Assembly (NCBI GenBank): GCA_009993605.1
Contig: JAACTB010000008.1
Span: 1 to 64,000, forward strand
Reading direction: 5' to 3'
Source of the DNA: Erythrobacter sp.
Lineage (GTDB): Bacteria > Pseudomonadota > Alphaproteobacteria > Sphingomonadales > Sphingomonadaceae
Length of the DNA: 64,000 bases
The translations under genes were made by a program, and so were the position numbers. The notes below the pieces were generated by a model. That model ran no database searches, was not told the origin of the DNA, and saw nothing but the letters and a program-made list of their open reading frames with translations. This document shows, in pieces, positions 39,446 to 49,126 of the stretch; within the stretch, counting starts at the first letter, position 1; each line of letters opens with the position of its first letter.

Positions 39446-39558
39446 ACACGAAGACACGAAGAGGGCGGGACGATGACGCGCGCCGGCAGAGGGATTGGAA
39501 GCGCCGGGCTGCACGGAACCAACTCGGCGGGAAGAAAAGGCACTTCGTGTCTTCGTGT
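39446..39558. repeat. inverted repeat pair with GAAGACAC periodicity
   Basis: ACACGAAGACACGAAG at 39446-39461 and its exact reverse complement at 39543-39558, 81 bases apart, both with an 8-base periodicity (GAAGACAC). It is in the 414-base gap between GST and recA, which holds no convincing gene. The core CGAAGACACGAA recurs at 57994-58005 before the adhesin. The structure fits a non-autonomous mobile or dispersed repeat. Confidence 0.6.
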
Positions 39559-39636
39559 CTTCGGGTGAACCCATCCTCATTTCGCCGCCGAGAGCGGCGC
39601 AAGCGCAATAGGTGTGGCGCATCGATACAAACGCGA

Positions 39637-39688
39637 AAAGCCGGTGCCGCGAGGTGTCCGTTGGACAGTCCTCACCGGAACCGGCTTT
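39637..39688 (-). terminator. long terminator-like hairpin after recA
   Basis: On the minus strand AAAGCCGGT and ACCGGCTTT close a long stem (plus arms 39637-39645 and 39680-39688) with internal GAGG/CCTC and TGTCC-GTT-GGACA pairs, ending in CTTTTCG. It lies 75 bases after the recA stop. The remainder of the recA-GST gap shows no gene. Confidence 0.75.
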
Positions 39689-39763
39689 CCGCGTGTTCGG
39701 ATGCCTTTTTCGGGACTCGACCTGTCGCTGGAAAGGCCGTGGGCACCCGCTTGAGAAGAGTGC

Positions 39764-40825
39764 TCAGTCCTCCGCGTCAGGACCGGTCATCATCTCCTCG
39801 GCGACTTCGTCGGTTTTGCCGCGAATGGCGGCTTCCAACCGGTCGCAAACTTCGGGATTTTCCTTGAGGTAATTCTTCGCGTTCTCGCGCCCCTGGCCGA
39901 TGCGGATGCTGTCATAGCTGAACCACGAACCGGACTTCTCCACGATCCCCGCCTTGACGCCGAGATCGAGAATCTCGCCGATCTTGGATATCCCTTCGCC
40001 ATACATGATGTCGAATTCGACCTGCTTGAACGGCGGGGCGACCTTGTTCTTGACCACCTTCACCCGCGTCGCATTGCCGATGATATCGTCACGGTCCTTG
40101 ATCTGGCCGGTGCGACGAATGTCGAGGCGGACCGAGGCATAGAACTTGAGCGCGTTGCCGCCGGTCGTCGTCTCGGGATTGCCGTACATGACGCCGATCT
40201 TCATGCGCAGCTGGTTGATGAAGATCACCATGCATTTGGAGCGGTTGATCGAGCCTGTCAGCTTGCGCAAAGACTGCGACATGAGGCGCGCCTGGAGGCC
40301 GACATGGCTGTCGCCCATCTCGCCCTCGATCTCGGCACGCGGGACCAGCGCGGCGACCGAATCGACCACCAGCACGTCGATCGCGTTGGAGCGTACCAGC
40401 GTATCGGTGATTTCCAGCGCCTGTTCGCCGGTATCGGGCTGCGAGACGATCAGTTCGTCGATATTCACGCCGAGCTTCTTGGCGTAGACCGGATCGAGCG
40501 CGTGTTCCGCATCGACGAAAGCGGCGGTGCCACCGGCCTTCTGCGCTTCGGCGATGACATGCAGCGCCAGCGTCGTCTTGCCCGAGCTTTCCGGCCCGTA
40601 CACCTCGATCACGCGGCCCTTGGGCAGGCCGCCCACGCCGAGCGCGATATCGAGGCCGAGCGATCCGGTGGAAATCGATTCCACGTTCATCGCTTCCTTC
40701 TGACCCAGCTTCATCGCCGAGCCTTTGCCGAATGCGCGATCGATCTGCGCGAGCGCGGCGTCGAGTGCCTTTTGACGGTCCACGGAATTTTCCTTGCTAT
40801 CCACGAGCTTCAGACTGGCCGCCAT
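39764..40825 (-). CDS. recA: RecA recombinase
   Basis: A 353-residue ATP-dependent strand-exchange protein that also triggers LexA cleavage. Visible are the Walker [10 protein letters not shown], the family block [14 protein letters not shown] (KFYASVRLD), and loop L2 [20 protein letters not shown]. Normal length with an acidic C-terminus ([11 protein letters not shown]). Its own promoter carries a LexA box (see 40880-40917), so SOS control is expected. cckA lies upstream on the same strand, 127 bases away. Confidence 0.98.
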   Translation of the reverse strand: MAASLKLVDSKENSVDRQKALDAALAQIDRAFGKGSAMKLGQKEAMNVESISTGSLGLDIALGVGGLPKGRVIEVYGPESSGKTTLALHVIAEAQKAGGTAAFVDAEHALDPVYAKKLGVNIDELIVSQPDTGEQALEITDTLVRSNAIDVLVVDSVAALVPRAEIEGEMGDSHVGLQARLMSQSLRKLTGSINRSKCMVIFINQLRMKIGVMYGNPETTTGGNALKFYASVRLDIRRTGQIKDRDDIIGNATRVKVVKNKVAPPFKQVEFDIMYGEGISKIGEILDLGVKAGIVEKSGSWFSYDSIRIGQGRENAKNYLKENPEVCDRLEAAIRGKTDEVAEEMMTGPDAED

Positions 40826-40879
40826 GACATGTCCCTTCTTCTCTGCCTAGAGCCGCGATCGACTCATCAACCGAAGCGG

Positions 40880-40908
40880 TATGTACTGCTTCTGTTCCAA
40901 CAGAACAA
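40880..40908 (-). promoter_or_regulatory. recA promoter
   Basis: On the minus strand TTGTTC (-35, 40908-40903), an exact 17-base spacer, and TACATA (-10, 40885-40880). It lies about 55 bases before the ATG; the -35 overlaps the LexA box. Confidence 0.65.
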
Positions 40909-40917
40909 GGGGGGAAC
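40903..40917 (-). promoter_or_regulatory. LexA (SOS) box of recA
   Basis: GTTC-N7-GTTC on the minus strand, the direct-repeat operator known for alphaproteobacterial LexA, overlapping the recA -35. A further GAAC lies next to it, making a small inverted repeat (TCTGTT-CC-AACAGA, around 40890-40905). Confidence 0.85.
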
Positions 40918-40952
40918 GAAATTATTTCCCGAAGCGCTATCAAGCGCCACGC

Positions 40953-43448
40953 TCAGACCGTCTCGCGGCCGGATTTCTGAAGGCTCAACACGTCGGCGAC
41001 CTTGGCGTTGATCTGCTGGACGCTGAATGGCTTGGGGATGAAGTGCATGTTATCGATGTCGATCTCGTTGCGCAGATGTTCCTCGGCATAGCCCGACATG
41101 AACAGGATCGGGACATCGGGCCTCACCCTGCGGATCGCCCGCGCCATGGCTGGGCCGTCCATCACCGGCATGACCACGTCCGAGACGATCAGATCGAAAG
41201 TCTCGCCCGAATTCGCGACGATGCCCAGCCCGATTTCGCCGTCGCTCGCCGTCGTCACGGCATAGCCCGCGCGGGTCAGCGCCCGTTCCGCCACCGCGCG
41301 CACCGTATCCTCGTCCTCGACCAGCAACAGTTTTCCGCCCGCCGACCATTCGCTGGCCTTTTCGCTTTCGGCGCGGCGCGGCTTGGCGGCGCGCGGCATC
41401 TCGCCGCGATGGACGGGCAGATACATGGTGAAGCGCGCGCCGACCGGGTTCCCGTCCGGCCCCTGGACATTGTCGGCGAAGATGAAGCCGTTCGATTGCT
41501 TCACGATCCCGTAGACCGTCGACAGGCCCAGTCCGGTGCCCTTGCCCTGTTCCTTGGTGGTGAAGAAGGGTTCGAAGATCTTGTTGATCACGTCGCGCGG
41601 AATGCCGCCGCCCGTATCCTGAACGATCAGCACGGTGTAATCGTCGGCGGGCATGATATCGACGCCCATTTTGCGCACGTCGCGCGCGGACACCCGGCGG
41701 GTCGCGAGCGTCAGGCGCCCGGTCCAGTCGGCGGGCGCGTTCTGCCCGTAAGCGTGCATCGCGTCGCGCGCGTTGACGGCGAGATTGATGATGACCTGTT
41801 CCAATTGCTGCGGGTCGGCGCGGACCGGGCCGAGTTCGCGGTCGTGACGGATCGAGTATTCGATCCGGTCGCCCATCAGCCGCTTCAGGAGCTGGCTGAC
41901 CTCGCTGACGACGTCGGGCAGTTGCAGAACCACCGGACGCAGCGTCTGCTGGCGGCTGAAAGCGAGCAATTGCCGCGTCAGGCTGGCCGCGCGGTTGGAA
42001 TTGGCCTTGATCTGCTGGATGTCATCATAGTCGCTGTCGCCCGGCGTGTGGCGCAGCAGCATGAGGTCGCAATAACCGATGATCGCGGTCAGCACGTTGT
42101 TGAAATCGTGCGCCACGCCGCCCGCCAGCTGGCCGACCGCCTGCATCTTGGTGGCCTGGGCGACCTGGCGGCGCAGGCGCTTTTCTTCGGTCGAATCGCT
42201 CAGCGACAACAGCACCGCCGCATCGCCCAGCCCGCGCACGCCCGCAAGGCCGAGCGAGATCGGCTCCTCCTTGTCCCCCGCCAGCCTGACGGCCATGTCC
42301 CCGCTCGCCGCCGAGCCGCGCGCGAAGCGGCGTACCGTGTCGGAAAGCGGCCCCTTGTCCTCGCGCACGACGAGATCGGAAGGGTATTGCGGCAAGCCCT
42401 CCTGCTCGCGCTCGATCGCGCGCAGGAACGCCTTGTTGGCGAACAGGAACCGGCCGTCGCGATCGGTCAGCGCGAGGCCGAGCGGCAACGCCGCAAGCAG
42501 CGCCTCCAACTGCGGAACCGCCGCCGTCCGGCCCGCATCGGTGCGATTGCCGATCCCGACCTGCCCGTCGATCAACACCATCGTCGAGGGGGCGGGCAGT
42601 GCCGCCGGGTCGGCGCCGGCCTCGCGAGCCTTGCGATCGGGTTCCAGCGATATCTGGACCAGCGTCTGCGGCGTGCCCTGCTGGCCTTCGCGGGCGAAAT
42701 AGATCCGGTCGCGATCGTCGGTGCGCAGGAGCTGGACGAATTCGCTGCCCTTAAGGTCCGCCTGGGGCTTGCCCGTGGCACGCATGGCGAGACCCGGCGT
42801 ATGCGCCATCACCACGCCGTCGCTGGCGACGAGAGCGACTTCGATCCCTGCGCGCGACATCATGTAGCCGAAGGGGCCGGAAATCCGCTCGGCAACTCCG
42901 TCATAGCTGTTGGTGACCACGATCTCGCTGAACCGCCAGACGAGATAATCCTCGCCCCGCCCGCTGCGGTGGACCTGGAGCGAATACCGTTTGCCGGTGG
43001 CCTTGAAAGCGAGGCTTTCCGCCGCGCCGTCGCCGTCGCGCCAGGCGGCTCTCGCCGCACCGGCCAGCTTTTCGCGATCGGCCGCGTCGAAGCCGAGTTC
43101 CATCGGCGCGACCTCGCCCCCGAACCATTCCTCGTAGCAGGTGTTGGCACAAGTCACGCGATTGGCGCGGTCGGTGATCGCGATGGCGCGGCGGCGATTC
43201 TCGATCGCGGCGTGAGTGACCGACCAGTCGGGCTGGCCGAGCCCTTCATCCGCCGGCGCCGTGCGCAGCCGGTTGGCGAGGAGCAGGGCCAGCGTAAGGG
43301 TCAGCAGGCCGCCTACATAAGCGGCGGCGACCAGCGTCGATCCGCCCACGAGCCAGATCAGCGTCGAAGAAAGGATCGCCGCGCCCAGCAATCCGCCGAT
43401 CAACGGCAGGGGAGGCAGGCGATCGGCCCTGTCGGATAACCCGTTCAT
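40953..43448 (-). CDS. cckA: CckA hybrid sensor histidine kinase
   Basis: An 831-residue bifunctional kinase/phosphatase at the head of the CtrA/CpdR phosphorelay. Two transmembrane helices lie at about 15-58; PAS-type sensing regions follow; the HisKA domain has H447 in [19 protein letters not shown]; the HATPase has [27 protein letters not shown] split by glycine motifs; a C-terminal receiver carries D757 ([12 protein letters not shown]). It passes phosphate through ChpT to CtrA and to CpdR (27928). The start ATG at 43448 overlaps the DUF2062 stop (TGATG). recA follows on the same strand with its own promoter. Confidence 0.94.
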   Translation of the reverse strand: MNGLSDRADRLPPLPLIGGLLGAAILSSTLIWLVGGSTLVAAAYVGGLLTLTLALLLANRLRTAPADEGLGQPDWSVTHAAIENRRRAIAITDRANRVTCANTCYEEWFGGEVAPMELGFDAADREKLAGAARAAWRDGDGAAESLAFKATGKRYSLQVHRSGRGEDYLVWRFSEIVVTNSYDGVAERISGPFGYMMSRAGIEVALVASDGVVMAHTPGLAMRATGKPQADLKGSEFVQLLRTDDRDRIYFAREGQQGTPQTLVQISLEPDRKAREAGADPAALPAPSTMVLIDGQVGIGNRTDAGRTAAVPQLEALLAALPLGLALTDRDGRFLFANKAFLRAIEREQEGLPQYPSDLVVREDKGPLSDTVRRFARGSAASGDMAVRLAGDKEEPISLGLAGVRGLGDAAVLLSLSDSTEEKRLRRQVAQATKMQAVGQLAGGVAHDFNNVLTAIIGYCDLMLLRHTPGDSDYDDIQQIKANSNRAASLTRQLLAFSRQQTLRPVVLQLPDVVSEVSQLLKRLMGDRIEYSIRHDRELGPVRADPQQLEQVIINLAVNARDAMHAYGQNAPADWTGRLTLATRRVSARDVRKMGVDIMPADDYTVLIVQDTGGGIPRDVINKIFEPFFTTKEQGKGTGLGLSTVYGIVKQSNGFIFADNVQGPDGNPVGARFTMYLPVHRGEMPRAAKPRRAESEKASEWSAGGKLLLVEDEDTVRAVAERALTRAGYAVTTASDGEIGLGIVANSGETFDLIVSDVVMPVMDGPAMARAIRRVRPDVPILFMSGYAEEHLRNEIDIDNMHFIPKPFSVQQINAKVADVLSLQKSGRETV

Positions 43449-44023
43449 CACGCGCCGTCCGAGGTGGGATTCGCGTCGCGCTCGCGCAGCTTCTTCAGGC
43501 GTTTGCGCGCCACCATCCAGCGCCAGACCAGGCTGGCGAGAAGATAGCCCACCGCGGCGCTGACGATCGCCAGCACGACGAAGCCGAACGCTGTCACCCC
43601 CGCCAGTTCGAACCAGCCCGCCAGCGCGCCGCCATCATGCGCGATCTCGCGCGCGGCATCGCCGCCGACCGCATTGTCGAGATTGAGGACGAAGGCGCCG
43701 GTGCGGTTCGCCATCACGGCCCAGAAGGGGAAGGTGAAGGGATTGGTCACGAAGGTGACGAGCGCGGCGAGCGGCACGTTGGCGCGCGCAGGCAGAGCGA
43801 GGAAGGCGGCGAGGAAGATCTGTCCCAGCGGTACGATGAAGGCCGCGAACAGGCCCAGCGCCACACCCCGCGGCACCGAGCGCCGCGTGAAGCGCCACAA
43901 TTCCGGGCTGAGAAAGCGATGCGCGATCGGGGCGAGCCAGCGGTTTTCCGCCATCTCCTCGCGCGAGGGCATGTATTTGCGGATCAGGTCCGACAGGAAC
44001 GTCTTCGAGCGCAGATCGGTCAA
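43448..44023 (-). CDS. DUF2062 membrane protein
   Basis: A 191-residue integral membrane protein with [26 protein letters not shown] followed by [21 protein letters not shown] and [11 protein letters not shown], the DUF2062 signature, and three to four helices. Function is unknown. The start is taken as TTG at 44023, which overlaps the smpB stop (TTGA), because homologues carry about 15-20 residues before MPSRE; the ATG at 43972 is the alternative and lacks a Shine-Dalgarno. The stop overlaps the cckA start, so smpB, this gene and cckA form a coupled chain. Confidence 0.85.
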   Translation of the reverse strand: MTDLRSKTFLSDLIRKYMPSREEMAENRWLAPIAHRFLSPELWRFTRRSVPRGVALGLFAAFIVPLGQIFLAAFLALPARANVPLAALVTFVTNPFTFPFWAVMANRTGAFVLNLDNAVGGDAAREIAHDGGALAGWFELAGVTAFGFVVLAIVSAAVGYLLASLVWRWMVARKRLKKLRERDANPTSDGA

Positions 44024-44502
44024 CCCCGGTCTCGCATCAAACGAGCCTTGTCCCGCTTCCAATCGCGATCCTTGACCGCCTCGCGCTTGTCGTGGGCCTG
44101 CTTGCCCTTGGCGAGCGCCAGTTCGACCTTGGCGCGGCCCGTCCGGTTGAAATAGACCGACAGGGGCACCAGCGTCATTCCCTTGCGCTCCACCGCGCCG
44201 AACATTCGCTCGATCTCGCGCGAATGCAGCAGCAGCTTGCGCGGGCGGCGCGGCTCGTGATTCAAGCGGTTGCCGTGCGAATATTCGGGGATGTTGGCGT
44301 TGATCAGCCACACCTGCCCGTCGCGCACCTCGGCATAGCTTTCCTTGATGCTCGCCTCGCCCGCGCGCAGAGCCTTCACCTCGGTCCCCTGCAAAGCGAG
44401 ACCGGCTTCGTAGGTGTCCTCGATATGATAATCGAACTTCGCGCGCCGATTGTCGGCGGCGACGTGATACTTGTCGAAGGTGACGGGTTTGGGGCGGGCC
44501 AT
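44020..44502 (-). CDS. smpB: tmRNA-binding protein SmpB
   Basis: A 160-residue protein that brings tmRNA to stalled ribosomes. It has the oligonucleotide-binding core ([49 protein letters not shown]) and the basic C-terminal tail ([31 protein letters not shown]) that reads the empty mRNA channel. The tmRNA gene is not in the window. Its stop overlaps the start of the DUF2062 gene. Confidence 0.97.
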   Translation of the reverse strand: MARPKPVTFDKYHVAADNRRAKFDYHIEDTYEAGLALQGTEVKALRAGEASIKESYAEVRDGQVWLINANIPEYSHGNRLNHEPRRPRKLLLHSREIERMFGAVERKGMTLVPLSVYFNRTGRAKVELALAKGKQAHDKREAVKDRDWKRDKARLMRDRG

Positions 44503-44532
44503 ATGGGGGCCGCAGATAGGCTTTCGAAGGGC

Positions 44533-45459
44533 TTACGCCAAGGGGGAGCCAGCGTTTCCGACGACGAAACAGGCTGCCGCGACCAATGCGCCCGCCCAGC
44601 GGTTGGCGCGAAAGCGGGCGAGCGGGTTGTCGGGATCGCTCTCGTCCAGCGTGGCGACCTGCCACAGGAGGTGCCCCGCCGCCGGGAGCAGCGCCAGAAG
44701 CGCGATCCAGTCCGCGCGGTAGAGCCAGAAGGCGAGCGCCCAGAGCGCCACCGCGCCGCCGTAACACAGCGCAACCCCGCCCTTCACGAACCCGCCCATC
44801 CTGAGCGCGCTCGACCGGATGCCGACCAGCGCATCATCCTCGCGATCCTGAAGCGCGTAGATCGTGTCGTACCCGATTACCCAAAGCGCCGCCCCGATAT
44901 ACATGGCGGCGAGCGCGTCCCAATTGTCGGCGCGCAACTCGGTCCAGCCGACGAGCAGCCCCCAGGTGAAGACCAGCCCCAGCCAGGCCTGCGGCCACCA
45001 AGTGATGCGCTTCATGAAGGGATAGGCGGCGACCAGCGCGAGGCTCGCCAGGGCGACGATCTGAGCGAGCGGGCGCAGCTGGAGCAGCACGACGAGGCCG
45101 ACGAGGCAGAGCGCCAGCAGCCAGATCCACGCCCGCTTCTTCGACACCCTGCCGCTCGCCACCGGACGGCTGGCGGTGCGCGCCACCTTGCGGTCGAGAT
45201 CGGCATCGACGATGTCGTTATAGACGCAGCCCGCCCCGCGCATCGCGATCGCGCCGAGCAGCAGCCAGCCGAGCAGCGCGACCTGCCAGCCCGCTCCCGC
45301 CAACCAGACGCCCCAGACACACGGCCAGAACAGCAGCCACCATCCGATCGGCCGGTCGAACCGCGCCAGCATCGCAAGATCGCGCAAATTCTGCGGCAGA
45401 CGCGCGACGAGGCCGCGATGTTCGCTGTCGGGAACGATGTCGGGATTGCTGGCAGGCAT
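44533..45459 (-). CDS. ubiA: 4-hydroxybenzoate polyprenyltransferase
   Basis: A 308-residue inner-membrane prenyltransferase of ubiquinone synthesis. Aspartate-rich motifs for Mg-diphosphate are seen in NDIVDADLDRKV and in DREDDALVGI; several transmembrane helices span the rest. The start (MPASNPDIVPD) follows a strong GGAGG seven bases upstream. The rsmE gene starts 39 bases away on the opposite strand. Confidence 0.94.
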   Translation of the reverse strand: MPASNPDIVPDSEHRGLVARLPQNLRDLAMLARFDRPIGWWLLFWPCVWGVWLAGAGWQVALLGWLLLGAIAMRGAGCVYNDIVDADLDRKVARTASRPVASGRVSKKRAWIWLLALCLVGLVVLLQLRPLAQIVALASLALVAAYPFMKRITWWPQAWLGLVFTWGLLVGWTELRADNWDALAAMYIGAALWVIGYDTIYALQDREDDALVGIRSSALRMGGFVKGGVALCYGGAVALWALAFWLYRADWIALLALLPAAGHLLWQVATLDESDPDNPLARFRANRWAGALVAAACFVVGNAGSPLA

Positions 45460-45498
45460 GGCTTGCCTCCTACTGTCCGCATCGCCAACAGGAAAGCC

Positions 45499-46263
45499 AT
45501 GCCCGCCGCGCACGACCCGAAAACCCCCGCCTGGCCCCCACGCAGCGCGCCGCGCCTGTTCGTCGCCGAGGAATTGGCGGCCGACCGCGTTATCGCGATC
45601 GAGGGCAACCAGGCGCATTACCTGTCGCGCGTGATGCGCGTGGGCGAAGGCGACACGATCATCCTGTGCGACGACAGCACCGGGGAATGGGCGGCCCGGA
45701 TCGAATCGGTCGGCAAGCGCCGGATCGAGGCGGCGGCGATCGAACGCCTGCGCGAAAAGGAGGCGGTGCCCGATTTCTGGCTCTGCCCGGCGCTGGTGAA
45801 GAAGGATCGCTTCGACCTGATCCTCGAAAAGGCGACCGAATTGGGCGTCGCGCGCATCGCTCCGGTCGTCACCCGGCGCTGCGTGGTGGACAAGCTGAAC
45901 GCGGAACGGGCGCGAACCGTTACCGTCGAGGCCGCAGAGCAATGCGCGCGCACCGCCCTGCCGATCGTGGATGCGCCCGAAAAGCTCGACACGCTGCTGC
46001 GCGACTGGCCGCATGACCGCACGCTCTTTTTCGCGGACGAGACCGGCGGCGAATCCGCATCGGAAGCCTTCGCTCGGGTGAAAGCGCCCGCCGCCCTGCT
46101 GATCGGCCCCGAAGGCGGTTTCGACGAAGCGGAGCGCGCCGCGATCCGCGCCCTGCCATCCGCCGTTCCGATCGGCTTGGGACCGCGCATCCTGCGCGCC
46201 GAGACGGCGGCGATCGCGGCCACGGCGTTGTGGATGGCGCTGGCGGGGGATTGGCCCGGCTGA
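45499..46263 (+). CDS. rsmE: 16S rRNA (uracil1498-N3)-methyltransferase
   Basis: A 254-residue SPOUT-fold methyltransferase. The N-terminal PUA-like part (HYLSRVMRVGEGD) and the knotted SAM site (LLIGPEGGFDEAE, LGPRILRAETAA) are the family's signatures. AGGAA precedes the ATG at 45499. Divergent from ubiA; gshA follows after 70 bases on the same strand. Confidence 0.96.
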   Translation: MPAAHDPKTPAWPPRSAPRLFVAEELAADRVIAIEGNQAHYLSRVMRVGEGDTIILCDDSTGEWAARIESVGKRRIEAAAIERLREKEAVPDFWLCPALVKKDRFDLILEKATELGVARIAPVVTRRCVVDKLNAERARTVTVEAAEQCARTALPIVDAPEKLDTLLRDWPHDRTLFFADETGGESASEAFARVKAPAALLIGPEGGFDEAERAAIRALPSAVPIGLGPRILRAETAAIAATALWMALAGDWPG

Positions 46264-46333
46264 CGCGGTGCGCCACCGCCTGCGCTACATCCCCCCTTCC
46301 CTCGCCCCGATAGGTTGCGTAACGCCACCCGCC

Positions 46334-47704
46334 ATGAGCACGCGCGACACTTCCGAACGGGACGATCCCATCATCGAGTCCCGCGACCAATTGGTCGCGC
46401 CGATGCAAGCCGGCGAAAAGGTCAAGGCCGACTGGCGGATCGGGACCGAGCACGAAAAGCTGGTCTACAAGCGCGGCGACCACCACGCCCCCTCCTATGA
46501 CGAACCCGGCGGTATCCGCGACATCCTGATGGCGCTCACCGAATTCGGGTGGGAGCCGGTCGAAGAAGGTGGCAAGGTCATCGCCATGCGCGGTTCTGAC
46601 GGCACGGTCAGCCTCGAACCGGCGGGGCAGCTCGAACTGTCGGGCGCACCGCTGGAGAATCTGCACGAAACCTGCGCGGAAACCGGGCGCCATCTGGCGC
46701 AGGTCAAGGCGGTGGGCGAGAAGCTCGGCGTGGGCTTCCTCGGCCTCGGCATGTGGCCGGACAAGGCACGATCCGACCTGCCGATGATGCCCAAGGGTCG
46801 CTACGAGATCATGAAGAACCACATGCCGCGCGTCGGCGATCTGGGGCTCGACATGATGCTGCGCACCTGCACGATCCAGGTCAATCTCGACTATTCGAGC
46901 GAGGCGGACATGGCGCAGAAATTCCGCACCGGCCTGGCGCTGCAACCGCTGGCGACGGCGTTGTTCGCCAATTCGCCTTTCACTGAAGGGCAACCCAACG
47001 GTTACCTGTCCTATCGCAGCCATATCTGGTCGGACACCGATCCGCATCGCACGGGAATGCTGCCCTTCGTGTTCGAGGACGGGTTCGGATACGAACGCTG
47101 GGTCGATTACATGCTCGACGTGCCCATGTATTTCGTCTTCCGCGAGGGGAAATATATCGACGCGGCGGGCCTCAGCTTCCGCGACTTCCTCGACGGAAAC
47201 CTGTCGGTGCTCCCCGGCGAGAAGCCGACGCAGAGCGATTGGTGGGACCACCTCTCCACCGCCTTTCCCGAAGTGCGCCTCAAGAGCTTCCTCGAGATGC
47301 GCGGCGCCGATGGCGGGCCGTGGAGCCGGATCTGCGCCCTGCCCGCTTTCTGGGTCGGCCTGCTCTACGACCAGACCGCGCTCGATGCGGCATGGGACCT
47401 CGTCAAGGACTGGACGATGGAAGAGCGCGAGGATCTGCGCAACGCGGTGCCGAAGCTGGCGCTGGACGCGCCAATCCCCGGCGGCGGCAAATTGCTCGAT
47501 TTGGGTAGGGAAGTGATGAAAATCGCCCGCGCGGGTCTCTCCGCGCGCGCGCGCCTCAATTCCAGCGGCGACAACGAGACCGGCTTCCTCGAAACGCTCG
47601 ACGAGATCGTGAAGACCGGCAAGGTGCCCGCTCAGGTCCTGCTCGACCGCTATCACGGCGAATGGGGCGGCGATATCGACCGGGTCTACAAATACAGCTT
47701 CTAG
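46334..47704 (+). CDS. gshA: glutamate-cysteine ligase, class 2 (plant type)
   Basis: A 456-residue enzyme catalysing the first step of glutathione synthesis. RIGTEHEKLVYKRGDH near the N-terminus, the block GRYEIMKNHMPRVGDLGLDMMLRTCTIQVNLDYSSE, and LSFRDFLDGNLSVLPGEKPTQSDWWDHLSTAFPEVRLKSFLEMRGAD mark the plant/alphaproteobacterial class rather than the enterobacterial one. Key segments are intact and length is usual. The start at 46334 (MSTRDTSERDD) is chosen over 46268. It ends nine bases from the convergent ICMT-like gene. Confidence 0.96.
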   Translation: MSTRDTSERDDPIIESRDQLVAPMQAGEKVKADWRIGTEHEKLVYKRGDHHAPSYDEPGGIRDILMALTEFGWEPVEEGGKVIAMRGSDGTVSLEPAGQLELSGAPLENLHETCAETGRHLAQVKAVGEKLGVGFLGLGMWPDKARSDLPMMPKGRYEIMKNHMPRVGDLGLDMMLRTCTIQVNLDYSSEADMAQKFRTGLALQPLATALFANSPFTEGQPNGYLSYRSHIWSDTDPHRTGMLPFVFEDGFGYERWVDYMLDVPMYFVFREGKYIDAAGLSFRDFLDGNLSVLPGEKPTQSDWWDHLSTAFPEVRLKSFLEMRGADGGPWSRICALPAFWVGLLYDQTALDAAWDLVKDWTMEEREDLRNAVPKLALDAPIPGGGKLLDLGREVMKIARAGLSARARLNSSGDNETGFLETLDEIVKTGKVPAQVLLDRYHGEWGGDIDRVYKYSF

Positions 47705-47713
47705 AGCCGGAGA

Positions 47714-49066
47714 TCAGGCTGGTGCGGTAACCGGCCGCAATCCCCTGACCCAAGCGAACAATCGCGTCAGCGGCGCGGTGATCAGCCCGTTCTCGGCCAT
47801 GTAATCGTAATAGGCGCGGTATTTCGCGTCCTCGCGCAGCAGATGCGCCTCCTCGGTTCGCGCGCGCCAGTAATAGATGCCGTTGACGACCAGCAGGAAG
47901 AACGAGTTGCGGATCATCTCGACCGGGCTTCCGGTGGTAACGAGGAACGGCAGAGTCGCGAACCACCAGAACAGGTTCTTCGACACATAGGCCGGATGCC
48001 GCGTCCAGCGATAGGGACCGTTGGTGATGACCCCGCGATAGGTGAGGTTCGAAAAGCGCAGGCCGAACACGAAGGTCGCCCAGGCGTAGAAAAAGGTCAG
48101 CCCGACCAGCAGCGTGCCCCAGACCGCGACCAAAGAATCGTTGCCCTGCATCCAGTAGAGCCATTCGGGGGTGTTCTGCTGGTAATTGACGAACTGGGCG
48201 TTGCCCATGATCCCCCACACCATCGGGGGATAGCAGATCAGCGCCGCGATCCAGCCGCCGAGAAACGGATTGCCGCTGCGGATATGCGCATCGAGCGGGC
48301 GGACGGTCATGATATAGCCGACGGTGCCGATGATCACGTCCATCATGAACATGACTTCGATCAGGAACAGTGCCGCGCTGGCCGGTTGCGAGAAGGTCTG
48401 CGCCAGATCCGCCGACACCACCGTGGCGAAGGCGAAGGGGACGATCGAGATCATGAAAGCGGTGTAGAACCCCTTGATGATCCAGGCGCGCCAGTGCTTC
48501 TTGATCTGGTCCGGGTCCCAGCCGGGCCTGCCGAGGATCAGCGCGCCGAAATGCCAGGCATGATCGCGCGGGTTCACCATCACCCGGTCGAGCCACAGGA
48601 CATAGGGGATCGACAGGACGACCAGCGGCAGGGCGGCCCAGGTCAGCACCCGGATCGCGAAGACGTAGTTCCCGTCCCAATACCAGCGGCACAGGCAATA
48701 GAGCGCGGCGATCACGGCCCAGGTCGCCCAAAGGCCCAACAGCTTGACCATGCTGGTTTTACGGTCAGGCGCGCGGGTCCGGCGTAAAGACCAGTCGATC
48801 CCGGTCGAGGGTCTCAGATGCACCTTGTCGACCAGAATCGACCACAGCGCCATCGGAACCGCCGCGGCGAGCAGAGCGACCAGCGCCGAATGCGGCCCGC
48901 TCATCGGCTCGCGCGGCACGGCCAGGTCGAAAAAGTTCGCGATCGCGGCGAAATTGCGCGACACCGCGACCCATGCGAACAGCCCCGCCAGCCCGACCAG
49001 GCCGACGAAGGAGGAGACGTCGCTCTGCGGTCTGGCGGCGCGCGGCGGGGCCTCGGCGGTGTCCAT
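47714..49066 (-). CDS. ICMT/PEMT-superfamily membrane methyltransferase
   Basis: A 450-residue polytopic protein with about ten helices. The C-terminal third carries the isoprenylcysteine carboxyl methyltransferase-type signature: YRGVITNGPYRWTRHPAYVSKNLFWWFATLPF, followed by EAHLLREDAKYRAYYDYM. This places a SAM-dependent transfer at the membrane face. Bacteria lack prenylated CaaX proteins, so the substrate is unknown; a lipid or isoprenoid acid is plausible. The N-terminal 250 residues (other membrane helices) are unassigned. It lies downstream of bamB on the same strand, past a small hairpin. Confidence 0.8.
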   Translation of the reverse strand: MDTAEAPPRAARPQSDVSSFVGLVGLAGLFAWVAVSRNFAAIANFFDLAVPREPMSGPHSALVALLAAAVPMALWSILVDKVHLRPSTGIDWSLRRTRAPDRKTSMVKLLGLWATWAVIAALYCLCRWYWDGNYVFAIRVLTWAALPLVVLSIPYVLWLDRVMVNPRDHAWHFGALILGRPGWDPDQIKKHWRAWIIKGFYTAFMISIVPFAFATVVSADLAQTFSQPASAALFLIEVMFMMDVIIGTVGYIMTVRPLDAHIRSGNPFLGGWIAALICYPPMVWGIMGNAQFVNYQQNTPEWLYWMQGNDSLVAVWGTLLVGLTFFYAWATFVFGLRFSNLTYRGVITNGPYRWTRHPAYVSKNLFWWFATLPFLVTTGSPVEMIRNSFFLLVVNGIYYWRARTEEAHLLREDAKYRAYYDYMAENGLITAPLTRLFAWVRGLRPVTAPA

Positions 49067-49094
49067 GGGCGTAGCTCCTACACCACAAGGGTTA

Positions 49095-49114
49095 ACACGG
49101 GCGTAAACCCGTGT
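49095..49114 (-). terminator. hairpin after bamB
   Basis: ACACGGG and CCCGTGT form a perfect 7-bp stem with a six-base loop 13 bases after the bamB stop. The following bases are TTAACCC rather than a clear T-tract, so termination is partial at best. Confidence 0.4.
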
Positions 49115-49126
49115 CGCGCGCCGACC

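Noticed and set aside
40881..43439. 852-codon plus-strand frame opposite cckA
   Set aside because: Shadow of cckA, with typical low-complexity composition.
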